Positions 48,291 through 60,007 of a stretch of DNA of 64,000 nucleotides are shown here, piece by piece. The stretch is from NCBI RefSeq assembly GCF_030704535.1, contig NC_081818.1:25583001-25647000 (forward strand), given 5' to 3'. The translations under genes were made by a program, and so were the position numbers. The notes below the pieces were generated by a model. It searched no databases and was not told the DNA's origin. It saw nothing but the letters and a program-made list of their open reading frames with translations. The first letter of the stretch is position 1, and each line of letters starts with the position of its first letter. This DNA is from Vitis vinifera (taxonomy: Eukaryota > Streptophyta > Magnoliopsida > Vitales > Vitaceae).

Positions 48291-51200
48291 CTAGAGTGAC
48301 AAACTTCCAAATTGTTTGTTCCAATCATCATATGTACCAAGTTCATTCAAAGAAACAGAGGGCCTCACCTCTTGCAAAGCACTCTCAAAGTCCTACACAT
48401 AAAAAAAAAACAGAAGAAGCTCAATTTATTAAGTTAAAACGACCAAACTTGCATGAATGAGCAGTTTATGTATGACTCTGTATTATTACCTGAAGAGTTA
48501 CTGGCCTCATATCCTCCTTTTTCAGCTTTGTGATTTCTATGCCCTGCCTCAGAGCTTCTCTCAGTGGGCCCATAGATGCATCCTTCACCAAGTTCTTCAT
48601 ATCTGATCCTGAATACCCTGAATAATAATAAGAATAATAAGCGAGGAAACTTCCATGGAAGCCAAAAGGGTGTAGCTCTGAACTGTTTGGAGCAGATACC
48701 TTCAGTTAACTTGCATATGGTATCAATATGCTCCTTTGAAAGCTTAAATAATCCATCCTTCTCTAAGAGGTTTCGTATGATCCATGCTCTTGCCTCTTTA
48801 TCCCCAAAACCAGTGGTTAGCCAATAATTTCTAAATTTTTTAAAAATGGTCTAAGATTAGAAAAGGGGAGGGTGTAAATTGCACCTGAAGAAGGGAGGGG
48901 AATATAGAGTCGCTTGGTAAGTCGCCTCCTTGCTGCTTCATCAAGTTCCTGGGGTCTATTAGTTGCTCCTGGATAATGCACCAATTTGTAAAATAAATGC
49001 ACAACTGCAACATGGGTTATATTTGGAAGAGCAGACTGATATCAAATGTCAAGTGACACACCAAATCAATGTAGAAATTTCCAATGACCAGTGCAATTTT
49101 GACTAGGATAGAAATTGATGCCAAATGCAAAGTTGCAATCATTTATAGCATATATTTACACTAAACTACAGGTTTCAATTCCACTCATCCAGAACATATG
49201 CTGGGATATATACTTTCTAATTGAACTCAAAAGTTACAAATATAAAGACACTGGTTGGTTAGAATTTTAAAAGTACTCCTTAAACAAAAATTACTTTATC
49301 ATTTCAAAGACAGAAAAAGTATTTCCCAAGTTCTAACCAAATAGTAATCACATTAAAGATGGTGTAATTACAACATTTTGAGGCCAATTTTGTAAAGAAA
49401 ATAAGCAGCCAATTAAATAGAAATATTAATATTCAACACTTGGGGCTCCCAGTCATCAATCACTGAGTCAAAACCTTCACTACAACAGCATCACAGATTG
49501 AAGTTAAACAAGTGAACAGACATCCAAAAATTACCTATAAGCAGAATTTGCTCACTCCCACTGTCAAAGCCTTCCATTTCAATGAGAAACTGAGTTTTGA
49601 GCCGTCTACTTGATTCATGCTCACCTTCTGACTTGCGCTGCAACCATCTAGAATTTCTCAGCAAAACATTTCATAAGAAAAACTTATTGATTAGTTTCTA
49701 AGGAAACCGGAAAAGTGGTCATTTAAAAAATTAAGTAGACTCATCTAATGGTGTACTGGCATAACTGCACACTGGATCCTATGTAAACCACTTTCCCAAG
49801 GATCAAACACAGATTTCTGATTGGAAAAGCAACCAAACAATGTCAATCATCTCCTTGACAGGATTCCCCAACCTTTAACAGTGGACTACGGTGCAGCCAG
49901 TAGGCTGCATATGCACCATCTTTTCAGGTTCCTAGTCCATTTATAAAGCAGAACTTGGCTTACCTGAGACAGAAGTGAATCTATTTCATCAACAAATATT
50001 ACAGCAGGCTGGCGGCAACTGGCAACTCCAAAAAGAGCCCTCACTAGCTTTTCACCCTCACCAATCTACAGTAACCAGATGACATGTTAAACATCTGGAC
50101 CAAATGAAGTAATATAGGCAAAATGGAGTATCCACAATTTGATCATATAATGCACTACATTCCTACACATCAAATCTGTACTAATGATAAACAAGCAAGT
50201 GGGGCCAACAATAAGGAGAAAAAAAAGCTCTCATACATAAAGATTATGAAAAGCATAGAAGAATCCTGAAGATATTTTGTTCCTTTCCAGTTCAGGTGTA
50301 ATGATCACAAATTTTGTCCAAGAAAATGAGAGCCTGTTTGGTAAGGTTTTTGAAAACAATTTTTTCAACCTCTTTTCCATGAAGATAGTGTGGACTTGTA
50401 TATAATGCAAAAGTTTCCAGCTTATTATCTGTATTTCCAATTGTTTTTCAAATCACTCTTTAAAAATAACATTTAAAAGCACCTGAATTTTGTTCTAAAG
50501 ATATTGTCCTATTTTTTAACAAATTCTCAAAAACTGTTTTTAATCCAAACTTTGTCAAACATGTTTTTAAAATTGGTAACTGTTTTTTGCTCTAAAGAAC
50601 AAAAAATTGTTTTCAAAAATAGTTTCCACATGAGCTCTGAGACTTTGTGTTTATCTTTCTATAGTTGATAAGCAGTGTAAGAAACATCTGTAATACCCGT
50701 TCAATAAGTAGATCCCTAGTGGTTGTGAGGGTTGCCCAAAATCATTGAAGCAACTGGCAGCACTTTTTTATTTTATTTTTGATAACCGAGGAACCTACCA
50801 TGACCAAGCCCTTAGAACTCTCCATGGGACCCAAACCTTGCGGTGCCAACCACTCCGCAACCAAGGAAGAAAATATCAAGATATATCGCTGATATATCAT
50901 GTATCGGAGAAGATGGATACGATATATAGATAAAATATATCGTCTGACGAAAATATCGGTAAATATCGATGATATATCGGTAATCATGGATATATCGGTC
51001 ATACAAGCAAAATATTGACCATAAATGGGAAAAAATCGTTGAAATTTCAGAGATATATTGGATATATCGAAGATATATCGGTGAAAAATCGGTAAAAAAT
51101 TAAATTATTATAAATAAGTTAATTTAATTATCTTATAATTTATTTTGTATGCTAATTAAATATAAAACAAATATAAAATCATAAATAAAATTATCAATAT

Positions 51201-54200
51201 TTTTAAATAAAAGTATTTTGTATCAAAATGTAACAATATTTTAAAATAAAAATCATAAATATATTTAAATAACATAATTAGTAAATTTGCAATAATTTAG
51301 TTTTAAATTAATTATTTTATTTTATTTTGTATTCAAGTGTAATAATAGTATATTGAGCATAAATTAACTTAGTACATTTTTAAATTAGTATAACATTGAA
51401 TTTAAATTAGTACATTTTTACAATTAATTAATATATTTTCTATAGAGGTAAGTAAATTAACTTAATATAGTAATATATTTAAATCATATAATTAGTATAT
51501 TCGTGATAATTTAACTTCATAATGAGTTTATACTTACAAAATTCACATTTCTTATCAGCCGACACTATATAATTAAATTTAATATTGCAAATTATATATA
51601 TATAATTTCAACAAAACAATTTTAAAATGTTTATTATACTTCTAATTTCATTTTTAAGAGTTTTTTCTTACATATTCATAAGTTTTAATGAATTTTTTGT
51701 TTATCGATATTTTGTGTCAAAATATCCGCGATAAATCTCCGATATATCCGTGATTACCGATATTTTCATCATTGTCCGCAACAACCAGTACTGGGTAAAT
51801 TTAAGGTATCATCAGTGACAGGATTCAAAACTAGGACCATATGCCACTTATTGGGACCACGCTTCCCAGGATTCACTCTGACCAACTAGGCTACCCTGGC
51901 AGGTCTGGCCGTGCTTTAAAACTATAAAATGTGGGCATAGACAGTTTTCGGGTGTCACAGTGAGACAGTGATACCTATGCCCTGAACTAACCTGATTTAT
52001 TTAGAGAAGGACTCTATTGGGGAAAGGTGGAAAGGAAATCAGAAGTTCAGCAGTCAATAAAAAGGTTCAAACATCAAATTGGTGAATTCCAGAAGCAAAC
52101 AATTTAAATTACAGGAATATGTCTCTATCAAGGTATAGTCATTGCATTTTATCAGGTTTAACAAACCCTGCTGCACTTTGAAGCAACAACAATCACCGGA
52201 CAATTTTCCAAAAGATGAGTCCATGAGAAAACCATCACACAAGTTGAAATATACATACCCACTTGCTTGTCAATGAACTGGCAGATATGTAGAAAAATGT
52301 TGCTTTAGCCTCTCCAGCTATAGCTTTCCCAATCATTGTTTTACCTGTTCCCTAAAACATGAGGAAAAAAAAATATAAAAATAAAAAACTACATAAATTA
52401 TGAATCAGTGATGTTTTATCTACCATATAAAAGAGTACTTACTGGTGGACCAAAAAGAAGAAGACCTCTTCCTGGAGAACGGCAGCCTTTAAATATGTCA
52501 GGACGTAATAAAGGCCATATAACCATCTCAGTTACACATTTTTTAGCATGCTCCAGACCAGCTACAACATTGTAGGTGATGTGCATAAGTTAGAACAAGC
52601 TTAAATAAATTGCCACAATTTGAAAATCAAAGGGAGCTTGGAGTATCTTAAATTACCAATATCATCCCACCGAACATTGGGATCCCTATCCATTATCTCA
52701 TTACTGACATGTTCAATAAGACGAGGTTCCAAATTCCTTAATTTCTCAGGAACTTCACCATCAGGCCCATATAACATTTCCAAGCTAAAATCAAAATATA
52801 AAATGCATTAAAACATGAAGTTATACCTATCACTTCACCATCATACATTTAACTCAAAGGTAGAGAGAGAGATAGCGAGAGAGAGAGAGAGAGAGAAGAT
52901 GCATAAGAAAAAGGAAAGAAAGTTGAATGTATATGAGCATTAGAAAACTACTGATATGGTATCAAACATTTACTGTGTCAAACAAGCTGGTGGGACTTGA
53001 TTGCACAATCCTCACAATGTTGTGGAGCTAGCCTAACACTTGATATAAAATCACTGCTTTAAGGTCATTTACCCAAGGCCAATCTCATGAAGGAGGGTCC
53101 CAGGAGAAGTCAGCTATGGTCCTAACTTTCATTTTTGCATGGAATGGTCATTCTCAAGAGTCAAACCTGCACATTCAAATATGAGAGCTGATAGTTCTAC
53201 CATTGCACCAGAGAGTGGCTCCTATGAGCCACAGGTTTTCTATAAACTTTTTCCAGCAAAAATATCGTTAGAGGTTTAAAGCTCCTTTTGGATGCCACTT
53301 ACTGAAAGCTGTTAAAAGAAAGCACAGGTAAATTTAAACCACATTTCTAATATAATAAGAACAAATCATAGAACTAACCATCTCTTTGTTGAGTCATCTA
53401 AAGCATCATCGCCCTTTCCTGCAATTTGTGAGGTCATATTACTAGCATTGCCCCCATTGGATCTGATAGGAGGAACAAAATTACCACGGATGCCACGGCG
53501 TGGAAAACCATATGATTTTGCACCATAACCCCTACTGGTGAAATTGTTATCACTTTGAGGTGAAACAGAAGCACTAGGTGACCCTGCTGAACCTCGTCTT
53601 TGCCTTGCATCCATTTCCTATGACACAGAAGATACAAGGACATTGACATTGCTACAAAAACGACAAGATCAAAACAATAACAGTACTGCCAAGAAGTATC
53701 AGATAATATCTAGCAACTGCCAACCTGAGATATTTCCAGATCATGGTTATTTACTTAGAAATCAAAAATGATGCTCCTATCCCTTTTCTTTAACACATTT
53801 CTTTGCGATGATGGAACAGATACAAATTATAGAAACACTCAGTGACCTAGGTTGAATGATTTGATATACCATTCCTGCCCTTTGGGGAAAGCAAATATCA
53901 ATTTTAGAAGTTGTTAATCAAGCTTACTACATATTCAGAGACATCAAGAAAATTCCCACGTTGCATGCACTAACTTGGAAGGGACAAGTTTCACCAAGTT
54001 CATTGCAGGCTCAAGCTATAACAAGAGTTGGACAGTCTAATGGTCTGTTTTCAAGTTTATCTTGGCATCTAACTAACTATTGTGCTGCAACCAGAATACC
54101 TTTTTAAAGCAAAAACAGAATAGAGCCATCACTGCTGATTTTTTATGTCCCAAAAACTAGATAATGCTTGAAATTCAATTGTTAGTATTCAAGCTTGTCA

Positions 54201-56097
54201 TAATCTATTCCCAGCAACATTCAGTGATGGCTGTCCTAGCAAGTATGCTAGAGGTAGGGTTTTGTAATGGTTATTTATATGCATGTTTAGGGCATTAAAA
54301 AAAGTCAATTGATTAAGACAGAAGAAAAAAATTATCCCTCAGGTGTTGATGATGCTGACAGATAAATAAAATAAAATAAAAAAACAGAGAAAAACTTTTG
54401 CAAGAAGTAAAATGGATACCAGTTTTGCTCTGGCAGTTACAAAACCTTTACCAAAACCATCGTTTTGGGTTTCTTCATTGCTTGATGGCGACTTCGCAAT
54501 ATCATTCCCGGGGCTACTAATTTCCATGTGTCCACGTTTTGTCCCCAAACCATTTCCATGGGCTCTTTCTTCCTCTTCAACTTTCAAAAATGCAGAGGCA
54601 CCTTGACCTTTAGGATGACTGTGATATGAGTGAGCCTTTTCTACAATAACACAGTCCTCAGAGCTGTTACTCTTTGAGTGCATAGAACTCTTGTATGAAC
54701 TCTTGTCATTTCCATACAAGGATATCAACTTTGATTGTGTCAGAACTTTGGATGCCTTGAAACTCAATTGGTCTTGCCTGCCTAATTGGTCCACCTGAGA
54801 CAAAGCCAAAAAAATACTGGTTAAATTTCACCCAATCTTGTGTCATAATATACAGGTGCAATGTTTGATGGAGAGATCAGAACAAAGGTTTTAAATCTGG
54901 AAGGTAAAAGCTTGCTGTTTAACTACACACCAATTCGTTTGCAGCTCCTCCCTTTGATTGCTGAAGAAGAGCACGGAAATACTTTGACTGCTTAATCTTC
55001 TCAATGTCAATATCACCTCTCATGCCAAAAACACGACCTGGAACTCTTCCTGCCTGTTCAAATGCTTGGCTGAAGGCATATAAAGCAGAAACCATCACCA
55101 TCTTAAATCATAGATTTTCAGAATGTGGTCACAGTCCTTCATTTGGTAAACCTACCTCAAGAAATTTATCAATGTCTTTTTATTGAGATGCTGAGAAAAC
55201 TTATGAAAGGAACAAATAAAATATACCAAAATTCTGAACCATGTGCTAAATGTTGCTTTTGTCTCCATTGAATGAAATCTGATCTCAAGTGAGCCAAATA
55301 ATTGTATTAAACTCAATTGAGTGGAATCTTAGGTTTCTCTCATCCCAAACATTGAAAGAACTTAAGGTTCAGAATTTTAAAATTCGTTTTCCTACCTTTC
55401 TCAGAAATCAAACATACTATCACCCCTTAAGTCCTACAGTTATTTATAGGTTTTCCATGAAGTTCTGCAAGGCCTGAAAAAGGCAAAGAAGAGGTACAGG
55501 AAAACAAGAAAAATTTGAGCTTTTTTTTTTTCCCCAAAGTGAACAAGTATTGAACAATTTTCATCATATTTCATTGTCGTTTCTGTTTTTCATGACAAAC
55601 TAACTATCAGAATTTGAGACTTCCTATTTTTAATTCTTTCTCTCGCACTATTTGAAATCAAACAGTGTTAAGTTGAACACCAATTTTACAAAATTAAACA
55701 CGTCCTTAGAGTTTCCAAAGATTTTCCAAAGATTTTCCAAGAAAATACACATTCCACAGTACAGAGAGAGAAAGATAGAGAGAGGGGAAGAGAGAGACCG
55801 ATCAGAATCAGGAATGAGTGATCGGCGAGCTTGATGGATTTTCGAGTAAACTTGGGAGCGAATGGGACGAATGAAGGCTTCATCGACGTCGGAGTGAGAA
55901 TGAGAATCAAGGAAGCCGATGAGACTGAGGCCAAGGACTTGCGCCGACGAGAAATCACCTTCGTGGAGAGCGAGATCGGATCCGAAGAGAAGAGAGTGGA
56001 GCCTCTTCAGATTCTGATCCACCTGTTTTCTCCAGCATACATCTCCTTCCATCTTCGCTCTCCCATTCCCGCACCACGCCTTCTCTTTTCCCGCCAT
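48291..56097 (-). CDS. FIGL1: FIGL1, fidgetin-like AAA ATPase, 13 coding exons
   Basis: Minus-strand exons 55799-56097, 54931-55069, 54420-54794, 53379-53617, 52657-52784, 52443-52561, 52259-52351, 49964-50065, 49535-49637, 48885-48968, 48700-48795, 48490-48617 and 48291-48392. All junctions are GT-AG and in frame, giving 668 residues against about 680 in Arabidopsis. The N-terminal half carries [20 protein letters not shown] and [13 protein letters not shown], then a long hydrophilic linker. The AAA module has Walker A GPPGTGKT (about 431-438), pore-loop SKWIGEGEK, Walker B VIFVDEID (about 486-493), arginine-finger region [16 protein letters not shown], and the Vps4-type C-terminal helix ending [17 protein letters not shown]1 dismantles RAD51/DMC1 filaments and limits meiotic crossovers, acting with FLIP. 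Intron 7 (50066-52258) is enlarged by transposons. The first exon holds the ATG and a clean N-terminus. Confidence 0.97.
50330..50640. mobile_element. Candidate MITE (about 310 bp) in FIGL1 intron 7
   Basis: The left end agcctgtttggtaaggtttt tgaaaacaatttttt and the complement of the right end (gctcatgtggaaactatttt tgaaaacaattttttg) are imperfect inverted repeats. The termini resemble those of the element at 8607-9333, so both may belong to the same hAT-like family. Target duplication not clear. Confidence 0.45.
50762..51895 (-). mobile_element. tRNA-derived SINE, split by a younger MITE
   Basis: On the minus strand the head (51895 downward) reads gggtagcctagttggtcaga, a good pol III A box, followed by a weaker B box (agttttgaatcc). 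The tail half reads gcggagtggttggcaccgca and ends tatcaaaaataaaataaaaa at about 50762. The flanks ctggcag (50755-50761) and ctggcag (51896-51902) may be its target duplication. A MITE at 50862-51774 interrupts it. The SINE runs in the same direction as FIGL1 transcription. It is not a tRNA gene. Confidence 0.7.
50862..51774. mobile_element. MITE (913 bp) inserted in the SINE, perfect 8-bp target duplication
   Basis: Terminal inverted repeats are caaggaagaaaatatc at the left and caatgatgaaaatatcgg (complement) at the right. The element is flanked by tccgcaac at 50854-50861 and again at 51775-51782. Both ends carry many gatatatcgg/ccgatatatc motifs that pair across an AT-rich core. Eight-base duplications are typical of hAT elements. 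It has no coding capacity. Confidence 0.85.
52864..52897. repeat. (GA)n microsatellite in FIGL1 intron 4
   Basis: About 30 bp of GA repeats with one or two interruptions. Confidence 0.85.
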
Positions 56098-57016
56098 TTG
56101 CTGTTCTCCTTTTCTCCCCTTCTCTGCCTTATCCGGGGTGGGGTAAGAATTAAGATATCGGGGTCAAATTTTAAATTACCATATTTACCCTTTTGTTTTT
56201 CTCTTAATCACTCATTAGCCACCTGTCCCAATTTTGTTCTTCCGTCGCTTTTGCGAGGGCATCTCAGAAACACAGAAAGAAATAAAATTCAAAACAATTT
56301 CTCTAGTTCAGTTCTGATAATGAAATATACAAATTTGAAAATAAAAATAAAAATTGATGATTAATTTAATAGAAATAAAAGGGAAAGAAATGAAAAAAAT
56401 GTATATATGGTACACCAATTTGTATATATTGCCCTTTTCTTTTCTTTATTTCTCATATAAGTTGGGCCCATTGGATTAGCTTATGGTAATTCGCAAGTCG
56501 CAAGTAAGAAAAGTTGGGCCCAAACCTTGGGGGGTGCTAATTGTGTCCACCACAATTAACACTAGGTAATCTAGGGCATTTAACTAGCCACAGAAATGGA
56601 ACCTGGGACTATAAATCTCTACCAAAAGTCCCGACTAAACTAAATTACCTATTTGCTTTTTCAATATCCAAAGAAGGAAGTCTGAGATTCAAAGTGAACA
56701 GATAGTTCTTGTTAAGGAAATAGGAAAGATGGAAGCCAGACGATTCAAGGAAAATACATCATTTTACAAGCAAATGCAGCAACTCAATTTTGTTAAAAGC
56801 TTCTGTTACCAACAAACAATGACTCGTTCTCCCCCTTCCACGCACACTCAGTCAAAAATATAAAGGAAATACCAAACATGAAATACCATATAATTCATAA
56901 CTGACTACACAATGTTCACCAAGTAGCTTGCTACTTGCGCTCCCCTTAACACGAGTGTTTGAAAATGAAATGATGCAGCCATCCGTCCCACTGCAAATAT
57001 GCCTGAAAATCTAGAT
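56098..57016. other. FIGL1 upstream region and 3' flank of the SWP73-side relic
   Basis: The first few hundred bases include the FIGL1 promoter and 5' UTR on the minus strand. The rest (about 56640-57016) has the balanced composition of a 3' UTR on the minus strand, downstream of the relic at 57017. No additional genes are visible. Confidence 0.4.
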
Positions 57017-57206
57017 CAGTCATCAGATTCCATTGATGCCCCATCCGACACAGCCCTGATTGGAAGCGACAGGTCTGATTCCTGGTAAAGGGCATCTATG
57101 ATTCCTTGGAATCATGCAGCCTCATAAAGCTACAAATCTGGGAGCTCAGATACTATGACATTGTAAAAGGGTTCTCCAAGAATGGCAGGGAGTAATACTT
57201 TTATTC
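57017..57206 (-). pseudogene. Terminal-exon relic of an unrecognised host gene, with two in-frame stops
   Basis: After a plausible acceptor (tttacag) the minus strand reads IKVLLPAILGEPFYNVIVSE LPDL, TAG, LYEAA, TGA, FQGIIDALYQESDL then SLPIRAVSDGASMESDD and a final TGA. All of it lies in one frame, so two stop codons interrupt what was plainly a protein-like sequence. I do not recognise the family. No upstream exons are seen between here and SWP73 (57804), so this is probably the remains of a lost gene rather than part of SWP73. A noncanonical terminal exon of SWP73 is possible but less likely. Confidence 0.5.
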
Positions 57207-57803
57207 CTGTAAATATATGTTTTCTGATTCTCTGATCTTCTCCCCTTTTTTTTCTTCTTTTTTTTTAACCCTGCTTCCTGAAGCAAAATTGACAATTCTT
57301 TACAGCACCCAGGTTATCCTTTTGGGTAAATTAGCCTAAAATCTGAAAGCAGAAAATGTGCAAAGAAGTAAATTAAGTCCACTTTGCCACCCTCTTTGTT
57401 TAGATACAATTAAGTAGGAAATCAAGATGATTTCCAAAGGGATGTCTTTCATTAGAAGACATTTCTATATTCATAATGTTTCAACCTCCATGATATAAGT
57501 TGATAGAAAAGGAAACTTCAAACAGAAAAAGAATCTATCATTTATAAATTAAACATTCTGCACGAAGACAGCATCATACCACTACAATGTTCACTCCTTA
57601 ATCATGCTCATCATTTTCATTCTAAATAGTCTACAGAGCATATTTTCTTATATGAGCACCCAACATTCCTTTCCATCAACAGCATAAAAGATCAGATAAA
57701 ATCTGTGCAACTCCCAAAATGACGTCAAAATGATCCATAGATATGAAGTCAGAAGAGGAAATGACAAACTACTGGCCTATCAGCAGCTCAACAATTAACC
57801 TTT

Positions 57804-60007
57804 TCATGTACTCCCAGGAGCGTCACTTCCAGCAACTGGCTTGCGATTCAGATAACGAATGACAGCATCTTCAACCCTATTAGATTCATTAAAATAAAAA
57901 TAATTAGGGAATAGTATCACCTCAGGTACGATAAAATATATCTCAACTTCAAAATACACCTCACATGTCAAATCTCTTAGAAGCTAAAATATGGGAAGGT
58001 GTAGCTTAAATCTAGAACAACAATGACTAAATAGGAAGCATATGATACAACATTATAATATAATGGGCCGAGTTTTGGTAATTTTACAACTCAAGTGATG
58101 GCAAAAGAGTACTATTATTCTGAGGAGAGCACAATTGAATCTTCCCAAATGGTTCTTCTTCATCCCATCCAATCCCAACCACCCACACGGAAAATATATC
58201 CAATAACGGTAAGATCTGGGATGAGAGTGTAAAACATTTTTATCCTTTTTTTTTTTGGAATCAAAGATGGAACCTCCTATATACCCACTCTAATCCACTG
58301 CCCATATTTTTATAGTAAGTCCTAATGTTGGTTGTCAGAAAATCAGTCACAGTCGGTACATACTTGCTGGAATTGTATGAAAAAAAACAAAGAAAGAAAT
58401 ATAATAACTGCAGCAAATAGTAGATGAGATTACCATGGCTGGTTGAAGAAGTCCGATCGCCGCTCCTTTTCAGCATTGCGACTAGCTTCCCCAGCCACTA
58501 GCTTCAGATCTTTGCTTTGAGATTCAATCAAAGTGTTAATAAATTCCACAGGAGATTGACTAAACCCAAGAAAGAATGCCCGCCTCCGACGGTGTTCATG
58601 TATCTTTCTTATAGCAGAACAAATTGCTTCATCACATGCATCGATCTCTTTGTTTTTCTCCGTGTTAGCCAATAAAGCAGACAATTCCTTCTGTATTGGA
58701 AAGGGGACATCAACCAACACATCATAGCATGCATTTCCAGCTGGACAATTCCCCGAAAGCTTGATCTTATGTTCCAAATGTATAGGTTGCGGAGGAGACA
58801 AATGCTGTGATATCTTCTGTGACACCATGGTGAATTTCATCTTGTCTTCCCCGAACACTTTCTGAAGAGGCGGATCACAATTGAAAAATGAAGGGTCATT
58901 GGGGTTCTGCAATTTTCTAGCCTTCACATAATGCCATATTGCAGCTATAATTCTTGGGCGTGTATCAACCTCAATACCAAGAACTTCCATCAAAGCTGAA
59001 GAAAGCTTAAACTTCTCAGGCACATAATTCATTTCTAACCGTATATTCACAGTAAATTCTTTATCCCCCTTTCTCTTTACCTCAAAGCCCTCATGAGGTG
59101 CTGGGGATCGAGCATTCTCCCATATAATAATAGGGTTATCAGGATATAGTCTCTGGTCAAGGGAAATGGTGACTCTCTTGAAGAAAGACGAGAATTTTGG
59201 GTACGAGACATTTGATTTGTGGAGCATTGCAGCCTGGTCAGGATCTACCCCTTCTTCCAAGATCCTCCCAATTATCTTGAGGGTCCAGGTAGGTGGCTCT
59301 GCATTTGGCTTCTTGGGAATTGTGCGAATCTGATTAGCGAAAGTGTTGAAAATATAAATTCGAAGAGTTTTTTGAACACAAGGAGGGTTTTTAAGTGCCT
59401 CTTGAATGTCAATTTTCTTCCTAGCTAGAGCAGCATCAACTCGACTCTCAAACTCAAGGAGTTGTGTGTACAAAGCAGACTCTGGCAGAATTGCTGCCAC
59501 TCTATCTTGTAATTGCTTCTCTGGAAGCTTCTGCTTCTTTCTGCGGGCAGCAGGTGTAAGTTCCATGACTTTCAAAGGAGAGATAGTATTAGCACCTAAA
59601 GGGCCAGGAGGGCGTACTGGAGGCTTCTGCAAAGTCCGTTTCATGTTTGAATTGCCGGGTGCTCCTATGGAGGGTGAAGATCCACCCATATTCCCAATCC
59701 CAATGCCTTGGGACTGATTAAGGGTCATTCCTTGAGCCTGTAACTGAGCTTGGAACTGGGCGTGGGCAGCCTGCGCTTGAGCTTGGGCATGAGCTTGTGC
59801 TTTAGAATGTGCCTGGGCAATGACATGGGCTTGATGAGCCTGGGACAGCTGAAACTGACCCTGAAAGCCACCCCCAATTTGCCCCTGAGCTTGCGGTTGC
59901 GAGAACACAGGATTTGCAGGCATAGCAGGAGAACCCATTCCGGCATTGCCAAAGGGCGAAGAAGAAGCCCCAAGGTTCTTGGGTGGATTATTGTTATTCA
60001 CAGCCAT
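57804..60007 (-). CDS. SWP73: SWP73 (BAF60) subunit of SWI/SNF chromatin remodelers, 2 coding exons
   Basis: Minus-strand exons 58434-60007 and 57804-57876 give 548 residues; the Arabidopsis paralogues are of similar size. The start is the ATG at 60005-60007 ([20 protein letters not shown]). Residues about 40-95 are a Gln/Ala/His-rich low-complexity region. Then come the basic [17 protein letters not shown] segment, the conserved [17 protein letters not shown] core, and the SWIB/MDM2 domain at about residues 330-405 ([20 protein letters not shown] to [12 protein letters not shown]). The C-terminus [19 protein letters not shown] crosses the intron with codon TG|G. SWP73 is an accessory subunit of the BRM/SYD remodelling complexes in the nucleus, controlling flowering and development. 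A 60-residue part of the first exon could be mistaken for a transactivation domain. Confidence 0.96.

Noticed and set aside
51780-51896. Possible tRNA gene (A-box-like tagcctagttgg on the minus strand)
   Set aside because: No cloverleaf, weak B box, and a matching tail half lies beyond the MITE; it fits a SINE head.
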